A DNA stretch of 64,000 nucleotides from Clusia tigrina (lineage: Eukaryota; Arthropoda; Insecta; Diptera; Clusiidae): assembly GCA_920105625.2 (NCBI GenBank), contig CAKKTE020000328.1, positions 3,348,001-3,412,000 of the forward strand, in the 5' to 3' direction. Positions 34,973 to 46,725 of this stretch are shown piece by piece. A model generated the notes under the pieces. That model was not told where the DNA came from and did no database searches. It was given only the letters and a program-made list of their open reading frames with translations. A program made the translations under genes and the position numbers. Position 1 is the first letter of the stretch, and each line of letters begins with the position of its first letter.

Positions 34973-37900
34973 GATTACCTTATTGTTACAAAATTTCAAC
35001 GTTTTATGACGCTCCAGTAAAAAGTTACAAGCATTTGTATGTTGCAAACTTTGATAGGTGTAGTACGTACCGTATAGAAGTTAGTGCCATTTGAAGTTTT
35101 ATCAGCGTTTGATTTGGGACTCAAGGGTAGCATAGCTTTGAGCGATAGCTTAAATTGACAAGAAGCTCGAGTACCTTATTGTTACAAAATTTCAAGTTTT
35201 TATGACGCTCCAGTAAAAAGTTACAAGCATTTGTATGTTGCAAACTTTGATAGGTGAAGGACGTACCGTATAGAAGTTGGGGCCATTTGAAGTTTTATCA
35301 GTGTTTGATTTGGGACTCAAGGGTAGCATAGCTTTGAGCGATAGCTTAAATTGACAAGAGGCTCGAGTACTTTATTGTTACAAAATTTCAAGGTTTTAGG
35401 ACGCTCCAGTAAAAAGTTACAAGCATTTGTATGTTGCAAACTTTGATAGGTGAAGGACGTACCGTATAGAAGTTGGGGCCATTTGAAGTTTTATCAGTGT
35501 TTGATTTGGGACTCAAGGGTAGCATAGCTTTGAGCGATAGCTTAAATTGACAAAAGGCTCGAGTACTTTATTGTTACAAAATTTCAAGGTTTTAGGACGC
35601 TCCAGTAAAAAGTTACAAGCATTTGTATGTTGCAAACTTTGATAGGTGTAGGACGTACCGTATAGAAATTAGGGCCATTTGAAGTTTTGTCAGTGTTTGA
35701 TTTGGGACTCAAGGGTAGCATAGCTTTGAGCGATAGCTTAAATTGAAAAGAGGCTCGAGTACTCTATTGTTACAAAATTTCAATGTTTTATGGCGCTCCA
35801 GTAAAAAGTTACAAGCATTTGTATGTTGCAAACTTTGATAGGTGTAGGACGTACCGTATAGAAGTTAGAGCCATTTGACGTTTTATCAGTGTTTGATTTG
35901 GCACTCAAGATAGCATAGCTTTGAGCGATAGCTTAAGTTGACAAGAGGCTCGAGTACTTTATTGTTACAAAATTTCAAGGTTTTATGACGCTGCAGTAAA
36001 AAGTTACAAGCATTTGTATGTTGCAAACTTTGATAGGTGTAGGACGTACCGTATAGAAGTTAGGGCCATTTGAAGTTTTATCTCTGTTTGATTTAAGATC
36101 CAAGGGTAGCATAGCTTTGAGCGATAGCTTAAATTGACAAGAAGCTCGAGTACTTTATTGTTACAAAATTTCAAGTTTTTATGACGCTCCAGTAAAAAGT
36201 TACAAGCATTTGTATGTTGCAAACTTTGATAGGAGAAGGACGTACCGTATAGAAGTTGGGGCCATTTGAAGTTTTATCAGTGTTTGATTTGGGACTCAAG
36301 GGTAGCATAGCTTTGAGCGATAGCTTAAATTGACAAGAGGCTCGAGTACTTTATTGTTACAAAATTTCAAGGTTTTAGGACGCTCCAGTAAAAAGTTACA
36401 AGCATTTGTATGTTGCAAACTTTGATAGGTGTAGGACGTACCGTATAGAAATTAGGGCCATTTGCAGTTTTGTCAGTGTTTGATTTGGGACTCAAGATAG
36501 CATAGCTTTGAGCGATAGCTTAAGTTGACAAGAGGCTCGAGTACTTTATTGTTACAAAATTTCAAGGTTTTAGGACGCTCCAGTAAAAAGTCACAAGCAT
36601 TTGTATGTTGCAAACTTTGATAGGTGTAGGACGTACCGTATAGAAATTAGGGCCATTTGAAGTTTTGTCAGTGTTTGATTTGGGACTCAAGATAGCATAG
36701 CTTTGAGCGATAGCTTAAGTTGACAAGAGGCTCGAGTACTTTATTGTTACAAAATTTCAAGGTTTTATGACGCTCCAGTAAAAAGTTGCAAGCATTTGTA
36801 TGTTGCAAACTTTGATATGTGTAGGACGTACCGTATAGAAGTTAGGGCCATTTGAAATTTTATCAGTGTTTGATTTGGGACTCAAGGGTAGCATAGCTTT
36901 GAGCGATAGTTTAAATTGACAAGAGGCTCGATTACCTTATTGTTACAAAATTTCAACGTTTTATGACGCTCCAGTAAAAAGGTACAAGCATTTGTATGTT
37001 GCAAACTTTGATAGGTGAAGGACGTACCGTATAGAAGTTGGGGCCATTTGAAGTTTTATCAGTGTTTGATTTGGGACTCAAGGGTAGCATAGCTTTGAGC
37101 GATAGCTTAAATTGACAAGAGGCTCGAGTACTTTATTGTTACAAAATTTCAAGGTTTTAGGACGCTCCAGTAAAAAGTTACAAGCATTTGTATGTTGCAA
37201 ACTTTGATAGGTGTAGGACGTACCGTATAGAAATTAGGGCCATTTTAAGTTTTGTCAGTGTTTGATTTGGGACTCAAGATAGCATAGCTTTGAGCGATAG
37301 CTTAAGTTGACAAGAGGCTCGAGTACTTTATTGTTACAAAATTTCAAGGTTTTATGACGCTCCAGTAAAAAGTTACAAGCATTTGTATGTTGCAAACTTT
37401 GATAGGTGTAGGACGTACCGTATAGAAGTTAGGGCCATTTGAAGTTTTATCTGTGTTTGATTTGGGACTCAAGGGTAGCATAGCTTTGAACGATAGCTTA
37501 AATTGACAAGAGGCTCGAGTACTTTATTGTTACAAAATTTCAAGGTTTTATGACGCTCCAGTAAAAAGTTGCAAGCATTTGTATGTTGCAAACTTTGATA
37601 TGTGTAGGACGTACCGTATAGAAGTTAGGGCCATTTGAAGTTCTATCAGTGTTTGATTTGGGACTCAAGGGTAGCATAGCTTTGAGCGATAGCTTAAATT
37701 GACAAGAGGCTCGAGTAATTTATTGTTACAAAATTTTAAGTTCTTATGACGCTCCAGTAAAAAGTTACAAGCATTTGTATGTTGCAAGCTTTGATAGGTG
37801 TAGGACGTACCGTATAGAAGTTAGGGCCATTTGAAGTTTTATCAGTGTTTGATTTGGGACTCAAGGGTAACATAGCTTTGAGCGATAGCTTACATTGAAA

Positions 37901-38103
37901 AGAGGCTCGAGTACTCTATTGTTACAAAATTTCAAGGTTTTATGACGCTCCAGTAAAAAGTTACAAGCATTTGTATGTTGCAAACTTTGATAGGTGTAGG
38001 ACGTACCGTATAGAAGTTAGGGCCATTTGAAGTTTTGTCAGTGTTTGATTTGGGACTCAAGATAGCATAGCTTTGAGCGATGGCGTAAGTTGACAAGAGG
38101 CTC
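34973..38103 (+). repeat. Irregular right-hand monomers, 16 units
   Basis: Starts: 34973, 35169, 35365, 35561, 35757, 35952, 36148, 36344, 36539, 36734, 36930, 37126, 37321, 37517, 37713, 37909. Classes alternate: CGATTACC/CAACG, AAGCTCGAG with GTGAAGG, TTTTAGGACG with GAAATTAG and TTTGTC, and GTTGCAAG with GATATGTG. Local near-duplicates include 36344/36539 and 36148-36538 versus 36930-37320. No single clean period holds across the block. 37517-38299 reappears about 9.0 kb to the right (46530-47312). Confidence 0.7.
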
Positions 38104-39671
38104 GAGTACTTTACTGTTACAAAATTTCAAGGTTTTATGACGCTCCAGTAAAAAGTTGCAAGCATTTGTATGTTGCAAACTTTGATATGTGTAGGACGTA
38201 CCGTATAGAAGTTAGGGCCATTTGAAGTTTTATCTGTGTTTGATTTGGGACTCAAGGGTAGCATAGCTTTGAACGATAGCTTAAATTAACAAGAGGCTCG
38301 AGTAATTTATTGTTACAAAATTTTAAGTTCTTATGACGCTCCAGTAAAAAGTTACTAGCATTTGTATGTTGCAAACTTTGATAGGTGTAGGACGTACCGT
38401 ATAGAAGTTAGGGCCATTTGAAGTTTTGTCAGTGTTTGATTTGGCACTCAACGGTAGCATAGCTTTGAACGATAGCTTAAATTGACAAGAGGCTCGAGTA
38501 ATTTATTGTTACAAAATTTTAAGTTCTTATGACGCTCCAGTAAAAAGTTACAAGCATTTGTATGTTGCAAACTTTGATAGGTGTAGGACGTACCGTATAG
38601 AAGTTAGGGCCATTTGAAGTTTTATCAGTGTCTGACTTGGGACTCAAGGGTAGCATAGCTTTGAGCGATAGCTTAAATTGAAAAGAGGCTCGAGTACTTT
38701 ATTGTTACAAAATTTCAAGGTTTTATGACGCTCCAGTAAAAACTTACAAGCATTTGTATGTTGCAAACTTTGATAGGTGTAGGACGTACCGTATAGAAGT
38801 TAGGGCCATTTGAAGTTTTATCAGTGTTTGATTTGGGACTCAAGAGTAGCATAGCTTTGAGCGATAACTTAAATTGACAAGAGGCTCGAGTAATTTATTG
38901 TTACAAAATTTTAAGTTCTTATGACGCTCCAGTAAAAAGTTACAAGCATTTGTATGTTGCAAACTTTGATAGGTGTAGGACGCACCGTATAGAAGTTAGG
39001 GCCATTTGAAGTTTTATCAGTGTTTGATTTGTGACTCAAGGGTAGCATAGCTTTGAGCGATAGCTTAAATTGACAAGAAGCTCGAGTACTTTATTGTTAC
39101 AAAATTTCAAGGTTTTATGACGCTCCAGTAAAAAGTTACAAGCATTTGTATGTTGCAAACTTTGATAGGTGTGGGACGTACCGTATAGAATTTAGGGCCA
39201 TTTGAAGTTTTATCAGTGTTTGATTTGGGACTCAAGGGTAGCATAGCTTTGAACGATAGCTTAAATTGACAAGAGGATCGAGTACTTTATTGTTACAAAA
39301 TTTCAAGGTTTTATGACGCTCCAGTAAAAAGTTACAAGCTTTTGTATGTTGCAAACTTTGATAGGTGTAGGACGTACTGTAGAGAAGTTAGGGCCATTTG
39401 AAGTTTTATCAGTGTTTGATTTGGGACTCAAGGGTAGCATAACTTTGAGCGATAGCTTAAATTGACAAGAGGCTCGATTACCTTATTGTTACAAAATTTC
39501 AACGTTTTATGACGCTCCAGTAAAAAGTTACAAGCATTTGTATGTTGCAAACTTTGATAGGTGTAGTACGTACCGTAGAGAAGTTAGGGCCATTTGAAGT
39601 TCTATCAGTGTTTGATTTGGGACTCAAGGGTAGCATAGCTTTGAGCGATAGATTAAATTGACAAGAGGCTC
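38104..39671 (+). repeat. Eight right-hand monomers without net indels
   Basis: Starts every 196 bp from 38104 to 39476. GAGTAATTT/TTCTTATG monomers (38300, 38496, 38888) alternate with others. The four-monomer run 38888-39671 (GGACGCACC; GTGTGGGACG; GGATCGAG with GCTTTTG and GTACTGTAGAG; CGATTACC with CAACG) recurs in the same order at 42416-43199, 3528 bp (18 x 196) to the right. Confidence 0.75.
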
Positions 39672-41631
39672 GAGTAATTTATTGTTACAAAATTTTAAGT
39701 TCTTATGACGCTCCAGTAAAAGGTTACAAGCATTTGTATGTTGCAAACTTTGATAGGTGTAGGACTTACCGTATAGAAGTTAGGGCCATTTGAAGTTTTA
39801 TCAGTGTTTGATTTGGGACTCAAGGGTAGCATAGCTTTGAGCGATAGCTTAAATTGAAAATAGGCTCGAGTACTCTATTGTTACAAAATTTCAAGGTTTT
39901 ATGACGCTCCAGTAAAAACTTACAAGCATTTGTATGTTGCAAACTTTGATAGGTGTAGGACGTACCGTATAGAAGTTAGGGCCATTTGAAGTTTTATCAG
40001 TGTTTGATTTGGGACTCAAGAGTAGCATAGCTTTGAGCGATAGCTTAAATTGACAAGAGGCTCGAGTAATTTATTGTTACAAAATTTTAAGTTCTTATGA
40101 CGCTCCAGTAAAAGGTTACAAGCATTTGTATGTTGCAAACTTTGATAGGTGTAGGACTTACCGTATATAAGTTAGCGCCATTTGAAGTTTTATCAGTGTT
40201 TGATTTGGGACTCAAGGGTAGCATAGCTTTGAGCGATAGCTTAAATTGAAAATAGGCTCGAGTACTCTATTGTTACAAAATTTCAAGGTTTTATGACGCT
40301 CCAGTAAAAACTTACAAACATTTGTATGTTGCAAACTTTGATAGGTGTAGGACGTACCGTATAGAAGTTAGGGCCATTTGAAGTTTTATCAGTGTTTGAT
40401 TTGGGACTCAAGAGTAGCATAGCTTTGAGCGATAGCTTAAATTGACAAGAGGCTCGAGTAATTTATTGTTACAAAATTTTAAGTTCTTATGACGCTCCAG
40501 TAAAAAGTTACAAGCATTTGTATGTTGCAAACTTTGATAGGTGTAGGACGCACCGTATAGAAGTTAGGGCCATTTGAAGTTTTATCAGTGTTTGATTTGG
40601 GACTCAAGGGTAGCATAGCTTTGAGCGATAGCTTAAATTGACAAGAAGCTCGAGTACTTTATTGTTACAAAATTTCAAGGTTTTATGACGCTCCAGTAAA
40701 AAGTTACAAGCATTTGTATGTTGCAAACTTTGATAGGTGTGGGACGTACCGTATAGAATTTAGGGCCATTTGAAGTTTTATCAGTGTTTGATTTGGGACT
40801 CAAGGGTAGCATAGCTTTGAACGATAGCTTAAATTGACAAGAGGATCGAGTACTTTATTGTTACAAAATTTCAAGGTTTTATGACGCTCCAGTAAAAACT
40901 TACAAGCATTTGTATGTTGCAAACTTTGATAGGTGTAGGACGTACCGTATAGAAGTTAGGGCCATTTGAAGTTTTATCAGTGTTTGATTTGGGACTCAAG
41001 AGTAGCATAGCTTTGAGCGATAGCTTAAATTGACAAGAGGCTCGAGTAATTTATTGTTACAAAATTTTAAGTTCTTATGACGCTCCAGTAAAAAGTTACA
41101 AGCATTTGTATGTTGCAAACTTTGATAGGTGTAGGACGCACCGTATAGAAGTTAGGGCCATTTGAAGTTTTATCAGTGTTTGATTTGGGACTCAAGGGTA
41201 GCATAGCTTTGAGCGATAGCTTAAATTGACAAGAAGCTCGAGTACTTTATTGTTACAAAATTTCAAGGTTTTATGACGCTCCAGTAAAAAGTTACAAGCA
41301 TTTGTATGTTGCAAACTTTGATAGGTGTGGGACGTACCGTATAGAATTTAGGGCCATTTGAAGTTTTATCAGTGTTTGATTTGGGACTCAAGGGTAGCAT
41401 AGCTTTGAACGATAGCTTAAATTGACAAGAGGATCGAGTACTTTATTGTTACAAACTTTCAAGGTTTTATGACGCTCCAGTAAAAAGTTACAAGCTTTTG
41501 TATGTTGCAAACTTTGATAGGTGTAGGACGTACTGTAGAGAAGTTAGGGCCATTTGAAGTTTTATCAGTGTTTGATTTGGGACTCAAGGGTAGCATAGCT
41601 TTGAGCGATAGCTTAAATTGACAAGAGGCTC
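39672..41631 (+). repeat. Composite block: dimers plus 588-bp trimer
   Basis: Starts every 196 bp from 39672 to 41436. It opens with a dimer (GAGTAATTT with AAAAGGTTAC and GGACTTACC, then AATAGGCTCGAG with AAAACTTAC and AAGAGTAGC), repeated at 39672 and 40064. A trimer follows at 40456 and again at 41044 (GGACGCACC; GTGTGGGACG; GGATCGAG), offset 588 bp. The monomer at 40848 is a hybrid: GGATCGAG head, AAAACTTAC/AAGAGTAGC tail. Confidence 0.78.
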
Positions 41632-43199
41632 GAGTAATTTATTGTTACAAAATTTTAAGTTCTTATGACGCTCCAGTAAAAGGTTACAAGCATTTGTATG
41701 TTGCAAACTTTGATAGGTGTAGGACTTACCGTATAGAAGTTAGGACCATTTGAAGTTTTATCAGTGTTTGATTTGGGACTCAAGGGTAGCATAGCTTTGA
41801 GCGATAGCTTAAATTGAAAATAGGCTCGAGTACTCTATTGTTACAAAATTTCAAGGTTTTATGACGCTCCAGTAAAAACTTACAAGCATTTGTATGTTGC
41901 AAACTTTGATAGGTGTAGGACGTACCGTATAGAAGTTAGGGCCATTTGAAGTTTTATCAGTGTTTGATTTGGGACTCAAGAGTAGCATAGCTTTGAGCGA
42001 TAGCTTAAATTGACAAGAGGCTCGAGTAACTTATTGTTACAAAATTTTAAGTTCTTATGACGCTCCAGTAAAAGGTTACAAGCATTTGTATGTTGCAAAC
42101 TTTGATAGGTGTAGGACTTACCGTATAGAAGTTAGGGCCATTTGAAGTTTTATCAGTGTTTGATTTGGGACTCAAGGGTAGCATAGCTTTGAGCGATAGC
42201 TTAAATTGAAAATAGGCTCGAGTACTCTATTGTTACAAAATTTCAAGGTTTTATGACGCTCCAGTAAAAACTTACAAGCATTTGTATGTTGCAAACTTTG
42301 ATAGGTGTAGGACGTACCGTATAGAAGTTAGGGCCATTTGAAGTTTTATCAGTGTTTGATTTGGGACTCAAGAGTAGCATAGCTTTGAGCGATAGCTTAA
42401 ATTGACAAGAGGCTCGAGTAATTTATTGTTACAAAATTTTAAGTTCTTATGACGCTCCAGGAAAAAGTTACAAGCATTTGTATGTTGCAAACTTTGATAG
42501 GTGTAGGACGCACCGTATAGAAGTTAGGGCCATTTGAAGTTTTATCAGTGTTTGATTTGGGACTCAAGGGTAGCATAGCTTTGAGCGATAGCTTAAATTG
42601 ACAAGAAGCTCGAGTACTTTATTGTTACAAAATTTCAAGGTTTTATGACGCTCCAGTAAAAAGTTACAAGCATTTGTATGTTGCAAACTTTGATAGGTGT
42701 GGGACGTACCGTATAGAATTTAGGGCCATTTGAAGTTTTATCAGTGTTTGATTTGGGACTCAAGGGTAGCATAGCTTTGAACGATAGCTTAAATTGACAA
42801 GAGGATCGAGTACTTTATTGTTACAAAATTTCAAGGTTTTATGACGCTCCAGTAAAAAGTTACAAGCTTTTGTATGTTGCAAACTTTGATAGGTGTAGGA
42901 CGTACTGTAGAGAAGTTAGGGCCATTTGAAGTTTTATCAGTGTTTGATTTGGGACTCAAGGGTAGCATAACTTTGAGCGATAGCTTAAATTGACAAGAGG
43001 CTCGATTACCTTATTGTTACAAAATTTCAACGTTTTATGACGCTCCAGTAAAAAGTTACAAACATTTGTATGTTGCAAACTTTGATAGGTGTAGTACGTA
43101 CCGTAGAGAAGTTAGGGCCATTTGATGTTTTATCAGTGTTTGATTTGGGACTCAAGGGTAGCATAGCTTTGAGCGATAGCTTAAATTGACAAGAGGCTC
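41632..43199 (+). repeat. Second composite block, offset 1960 bp
   Basis: Starts every 196 bp from 41632 to 43004. The dimer at 41632-42023, repeated at 42024-42415, followed by 42416 and 42612, matches 39672-40847 at +1960 (10 monomers). It then proceeds through the complete GGATCGAG monomer (42808) and CGATTACC monomer (43004), where the first block had the hybrid. The block thus looks like the version from which the preceding one was derived by one internal in-register exchange, or vice versa. Confidence 0.75.
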
Positions 43200-43787
43200 G
43201 AGCAATTTATTGTTACAAAATTTTAAGTTCTTATGACGCTCCAGTAAAAAGTTACAAGCATTTGTATGTTGCAAACTTTGATAGGTGTAGGACGCACCGT
43301 ATATAAGTTAGGGCCATTTGAAGTTTTGTCAGTGTTTGATTTGGGACTCAAGGGTAGCATAGCTTTGAGCGATAGCTTAAGTTGACAAGAGGCTCGAGTA
43401 CTTTATTGTTACAAAATTTCAAGGTTTTATGACGCTGCAGTAAAAAGTTACAAGCATTTGTATGTTGCAAACTTTGATAGGTGTAGGACGTACCGTATAG
43501 AAGTTAGGGCCATTTGAAGTTTTATCTCTGTTTGATTTAGGATCCAAGGGTAGCATAGCTTCGAACGATAGCTTAAATTGACAAGAGGCTCGAGTACTTT
43601 ATTGTTACAAAATTTCAAGGTTTTATGACGCTCCAGTAAAAAGTTGCAAGCATTTGTATGTTGCAAACTTTGATGTGTGCAGGACGTACTGTTTAGAAGT
43701 TAGTTCCATTTGAAGTTTTATCAGTGTTTGGTTTGGGACTCAAGGGTAGCATAGCTTTGAGCGATAGCTTAAATTGACAAGAAGCTC
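43200..43787 (+). repeat. Three linking monomers
   Basis: Starts: 43200 (GAGCAATTT, TTCTTATG, GGACGCACC, ATATAAG), 43396 (GCTGCAGTAA, TCTCTGTTTG, AGGATCCAAGG, TTCGAACG) and 43592 (GTTGCAAG, GATGTGTGC, GTACTGTTTAG, TTAGTTCC). The second is a close relative of 34581, about 8.8 kb to the left, sharing the same unusual AGGATCC and TTCGAAC changes. Confidence 0.75.
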
Positions 43788-44375
43788 GAGTACTTTATTG
43801 TTACAAAATTTTAAGTTTTTATGACGCTCCAGTAAAAAGTTACAAGCATTTGTATGTTGCAAACTTTGATAGGTGAAGGACGTACCGTCTAGAAGTTGGG
43901 GCCATTTGAAGTTTTATCAGTGTTTGATTTGGGACTCAAGGGTAGCATAGCTTTGAGCGATAGCTTAAATTGACAAGAGGCTCGAGTACTTTATTGTTAC
44001 AAAATTTCAAGGTTTTAGGACGCTCCAGTAAAAAGTTACAAGCATTTGTATGTTGCAAACTTTGATAGGTGTAGGACGTACCGTATAGAAATTAGGGCCA
44101 TTTGAAGTTTTGTCAGTGTTTGATTTGGGACTCAAGGGTAGCATAGCTTTGAGCGATAGTTTAAATTGACAAGAGGCTCGATTACCTTATTGTTACAAAA
44201 TTTCAACGTTTTATGACGCTCCAGTAAAAAGTTACAAACATTTGTATGTTGCAAACTTTGATAGGTGTAGTACGTACCGTATAGAAGTTAGGGCCATTTG
44301 AAGTTTTATCAGCGTTTGATTTGGGACTCAAGGGTAGCATAGCTTTGAGCGATAGCTTAAATTGACAAGAAGCTC
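43788..44375 (+). repeat. Trimer HOR, copy 1 (588 bp)
   Basis: Starts: 43788 (AAGCTCGAG, TTTTAAGTTTTTATG, GTGAAGG, TTGGGGCC), 43984 (TTTTAGGACG, GAAATTAG, TTTGTC) and 44180 (CGATTACC, CAACG, GTAGTACG, CAGCG). The set is repeated immediately downstream. This trimer is the commonest small unit in the 43.8-46.5 kb stretch. Confidence 0.85.
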
Positions 44376-44963
44376 GAGTACTTTATTGTTACAAAATTTT
44401 AAGTTTTTATGACGCTCCAGTAAAAAGTTACTAGCATTTGTATGTTGCAAACTTTGATAGGTGAAGGACGTACCGTATAGAAGTTGGGGCCATTTGAAGT
44501 TTTATCAGTGTTTGATTTGGGACTCAAGGGTAGCATAGCTTTGAGCGATAGCTTAAATTGACAAGAGGCTCGAGTACTTTATTGTTACAAAATTTCAAGG
44601 TTTTAGGACGCTCCAGTAAAAAGTTACAAGCATTTGTATGTTGCAAACTTTGATAGGTGTAGGACGTACCGTATAGAAATTAGGGCCATTTGAAGTTTTG
44701 TCAGTGTTTGATTTGGGACTCAAGGGTAGCATAGCTTTGAGCGATAGTTTAAATTGACAAGAGGCTCGATTACCTTATTGTTACAAAATTTCAACGTTTT
44801 ATGACGCTCCAGTAAAAAGTTACAAGCATTTGTGTGTTGCAAACTTCGATAGGTGTAGTACGTACCGTATAGAAGTTAGGGCCATTTGAAGTTTTATCAG
44901 CGTTTGATTTGGGACTCAAGGGTAGCATAGCTTTGAGCGATAGCTTAAATTGACAAGAATCTC
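44376..44963 (+). repeat. Trimer HOR, copy 2 (588 bp)
   Basis: Starts: 44376, 44572, 44768. It has the same three classes in the same order as the previous copy. Differences seen include TTACTAGC near 44428, GTGTGTTGC near 44831 and CTTCGATAGG near 44845, so the pair is not brand new. Confidence 0.85.
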
Positions 44964-46725
44964 GAGTACTTTATTGTTACAAAATTTCAAGTTTTTATGA
45001 CGCTCCAGTAAAAAATTACAAGCATTTGTATGTTGCAAACTTTGATAGGTGAAGGACGTACCGTATAGAAGTTGGGGCCATTTGAAGTTTTATCAGTGTT
45101 TGATTTGGGACTCAAGGGTAGCATAGCTTTGAGCGATAGCTTAAATTGACAAGAAGCTCGAGTACTTTATTGTTACAAAATTTTAAGTTTTTATGACGCT
45201 CCAGTAAAAAGTTACAAGCATTTGTATGTTGCAAACTTTGATAGGTGAAGGACGTACCGTATAGAAGTTGGGGCCATTTGAAGTTTTATCAGTGTTTGAT
45301 TTGGGACTCGAGGGTAGCATAGCTTTGAGCGATAGCTTAAATTGACAAGAGGCTCGAGTACTTTATTGTTACAAAATTTCAAGGTTTTAGGACGCTCCAG
45401 TAAAAAGTTACAAGCATTTGTATGTTGCAAACTTTGATAGGTGTAGGACGTACCGTACAGAAATTAGGGCCATTTGAAGTTTTGTCAGTGTTTGATTTGG
45501 GACTCAAGATAGCATAGCTTTGAGCGATAGCTTAAGTTGACAAGAGGCTCGAGTACTTTATTGTTACAAAATTTCAAGGTTTTATGACGCTCCAGTAAAA
45601 AGTTGCAAGCATTTGTATGTTGCAAACTTTGATATGTGTAGGACGTACCGTATAGAAGTTAGGGCCATTTGAAGGTTTATCAGTGTTTGATTTGGGACTC
45701 AAGGGTAGCATAGCTTTGAGCGATAGTTTAAATTGACAAGAGGCTCGATTACCTTATTGTTACAAAATTTCAACGTTTTATGACGCTCCAGTAAAAAGTT
45801 ACAAGCATTTGTATGTTGCAAACTTTGATAGGTGTAGTACGTACCGTATAGAAGTTAGGGTCATTTGAAGTTTTATCAGCGTTTGATTTGGGACTCAAGG
45901 GTAGCATAGCTTTGAGCGATAGCTTAAATTGACAAGAAGCTCGAGTACTTTATTGTTACAAAATTTCAAGTTTTTATGACGCTCCAGTAAAAAGTTACAA
46001 GCATTTGTATGTTGCAAACTTTGATAGGTGAAGGACGAACCGTATAGAAGTTGGGGCCATTTGAAGTTTTATCAGTGTTTGATTTGGGACTCAAGGGTAG
46101 CATAGCTTTGAGCGATAGCTTAAATTGACAAGAGGCTCGAGTACTTTATTGTTACAAAATTTCAAGGTTTTAGGACGCTCCAGTAAAAAGTTACAAGCAT
46201 TTGTATGTTGCAAACTTTGATAGGTGTAGGACGTACCGTATAGAAATTAGGGCCATTTGAAGTTTTGTCAGTGTTTGATTTGGGACTCAAGATAGCATAG
46301 CTTTGAGCGATAGCTTAAGTTGACAAGAGGCTCGAGTACTTTATTGTTACAAAATTTCAAGGTTTTATGACGCTCCAGTAAAAAGTTGCAAGCATTTGTA
46401 TGTTGCAAACTTTGATATGTGTAGTACGTACCGTATAGAAGTTAGGGCCATTTGAAGTTTTATCAGCGTTTGATTTGGGACTCAAGGGTAGCATAGCTTT
46501 GAGCGATAGCTTAAATTGACAAGAAGCTCGAGTACTTTATTGTTACAAAATTTCAAGTTTTTATGACGCTCCAGTAAAAAGTTACAAGCATTTGTATGTT
46601 GCAAACTTTGATATGTGTAGGACGTACTGTATAGAAGTTAGGGCCATTTGAAGTTCTATCAGTGTTTGATTTGGGACTCAAGGGTAGCATAGCTTTGAGC
46701 GATAGCTTAAATTGACAAGAGGCTC
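44964..46725 (+). repeat. Trimer and tetramer derivatives
   Basis: Starts: 44964, 45160, 45356, 45551, 45747, 45943, 46139, 46334, 46530. The AAGCTCGAG, TTTTAGGACG, GTTGCAAG/GATATGTG, CGATTACC order forms a tetramer (45160-45942, 783 bp), partly repeated from 45943. The monomer at 46334 is a hybrid (GTTGC/GATATGTG head, GTAGTACG/CAGCG tail), which removes one monomer in register. 46530 is also a hybrid, ending in GTTCTATC like 37517. Confidence 0.75.

Noticed and set aside
34633..45430. Minus-strand open frames of 72 codons at 34633-34851, 36004-36222, 43448-43666 and 45212-45430
   Set aside because: These are satellite sequence in another phase, opened by GCTGCAG, TCTCTG or TTTTAGG variants. 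No start context, codon bias or protein similarity supports translation.
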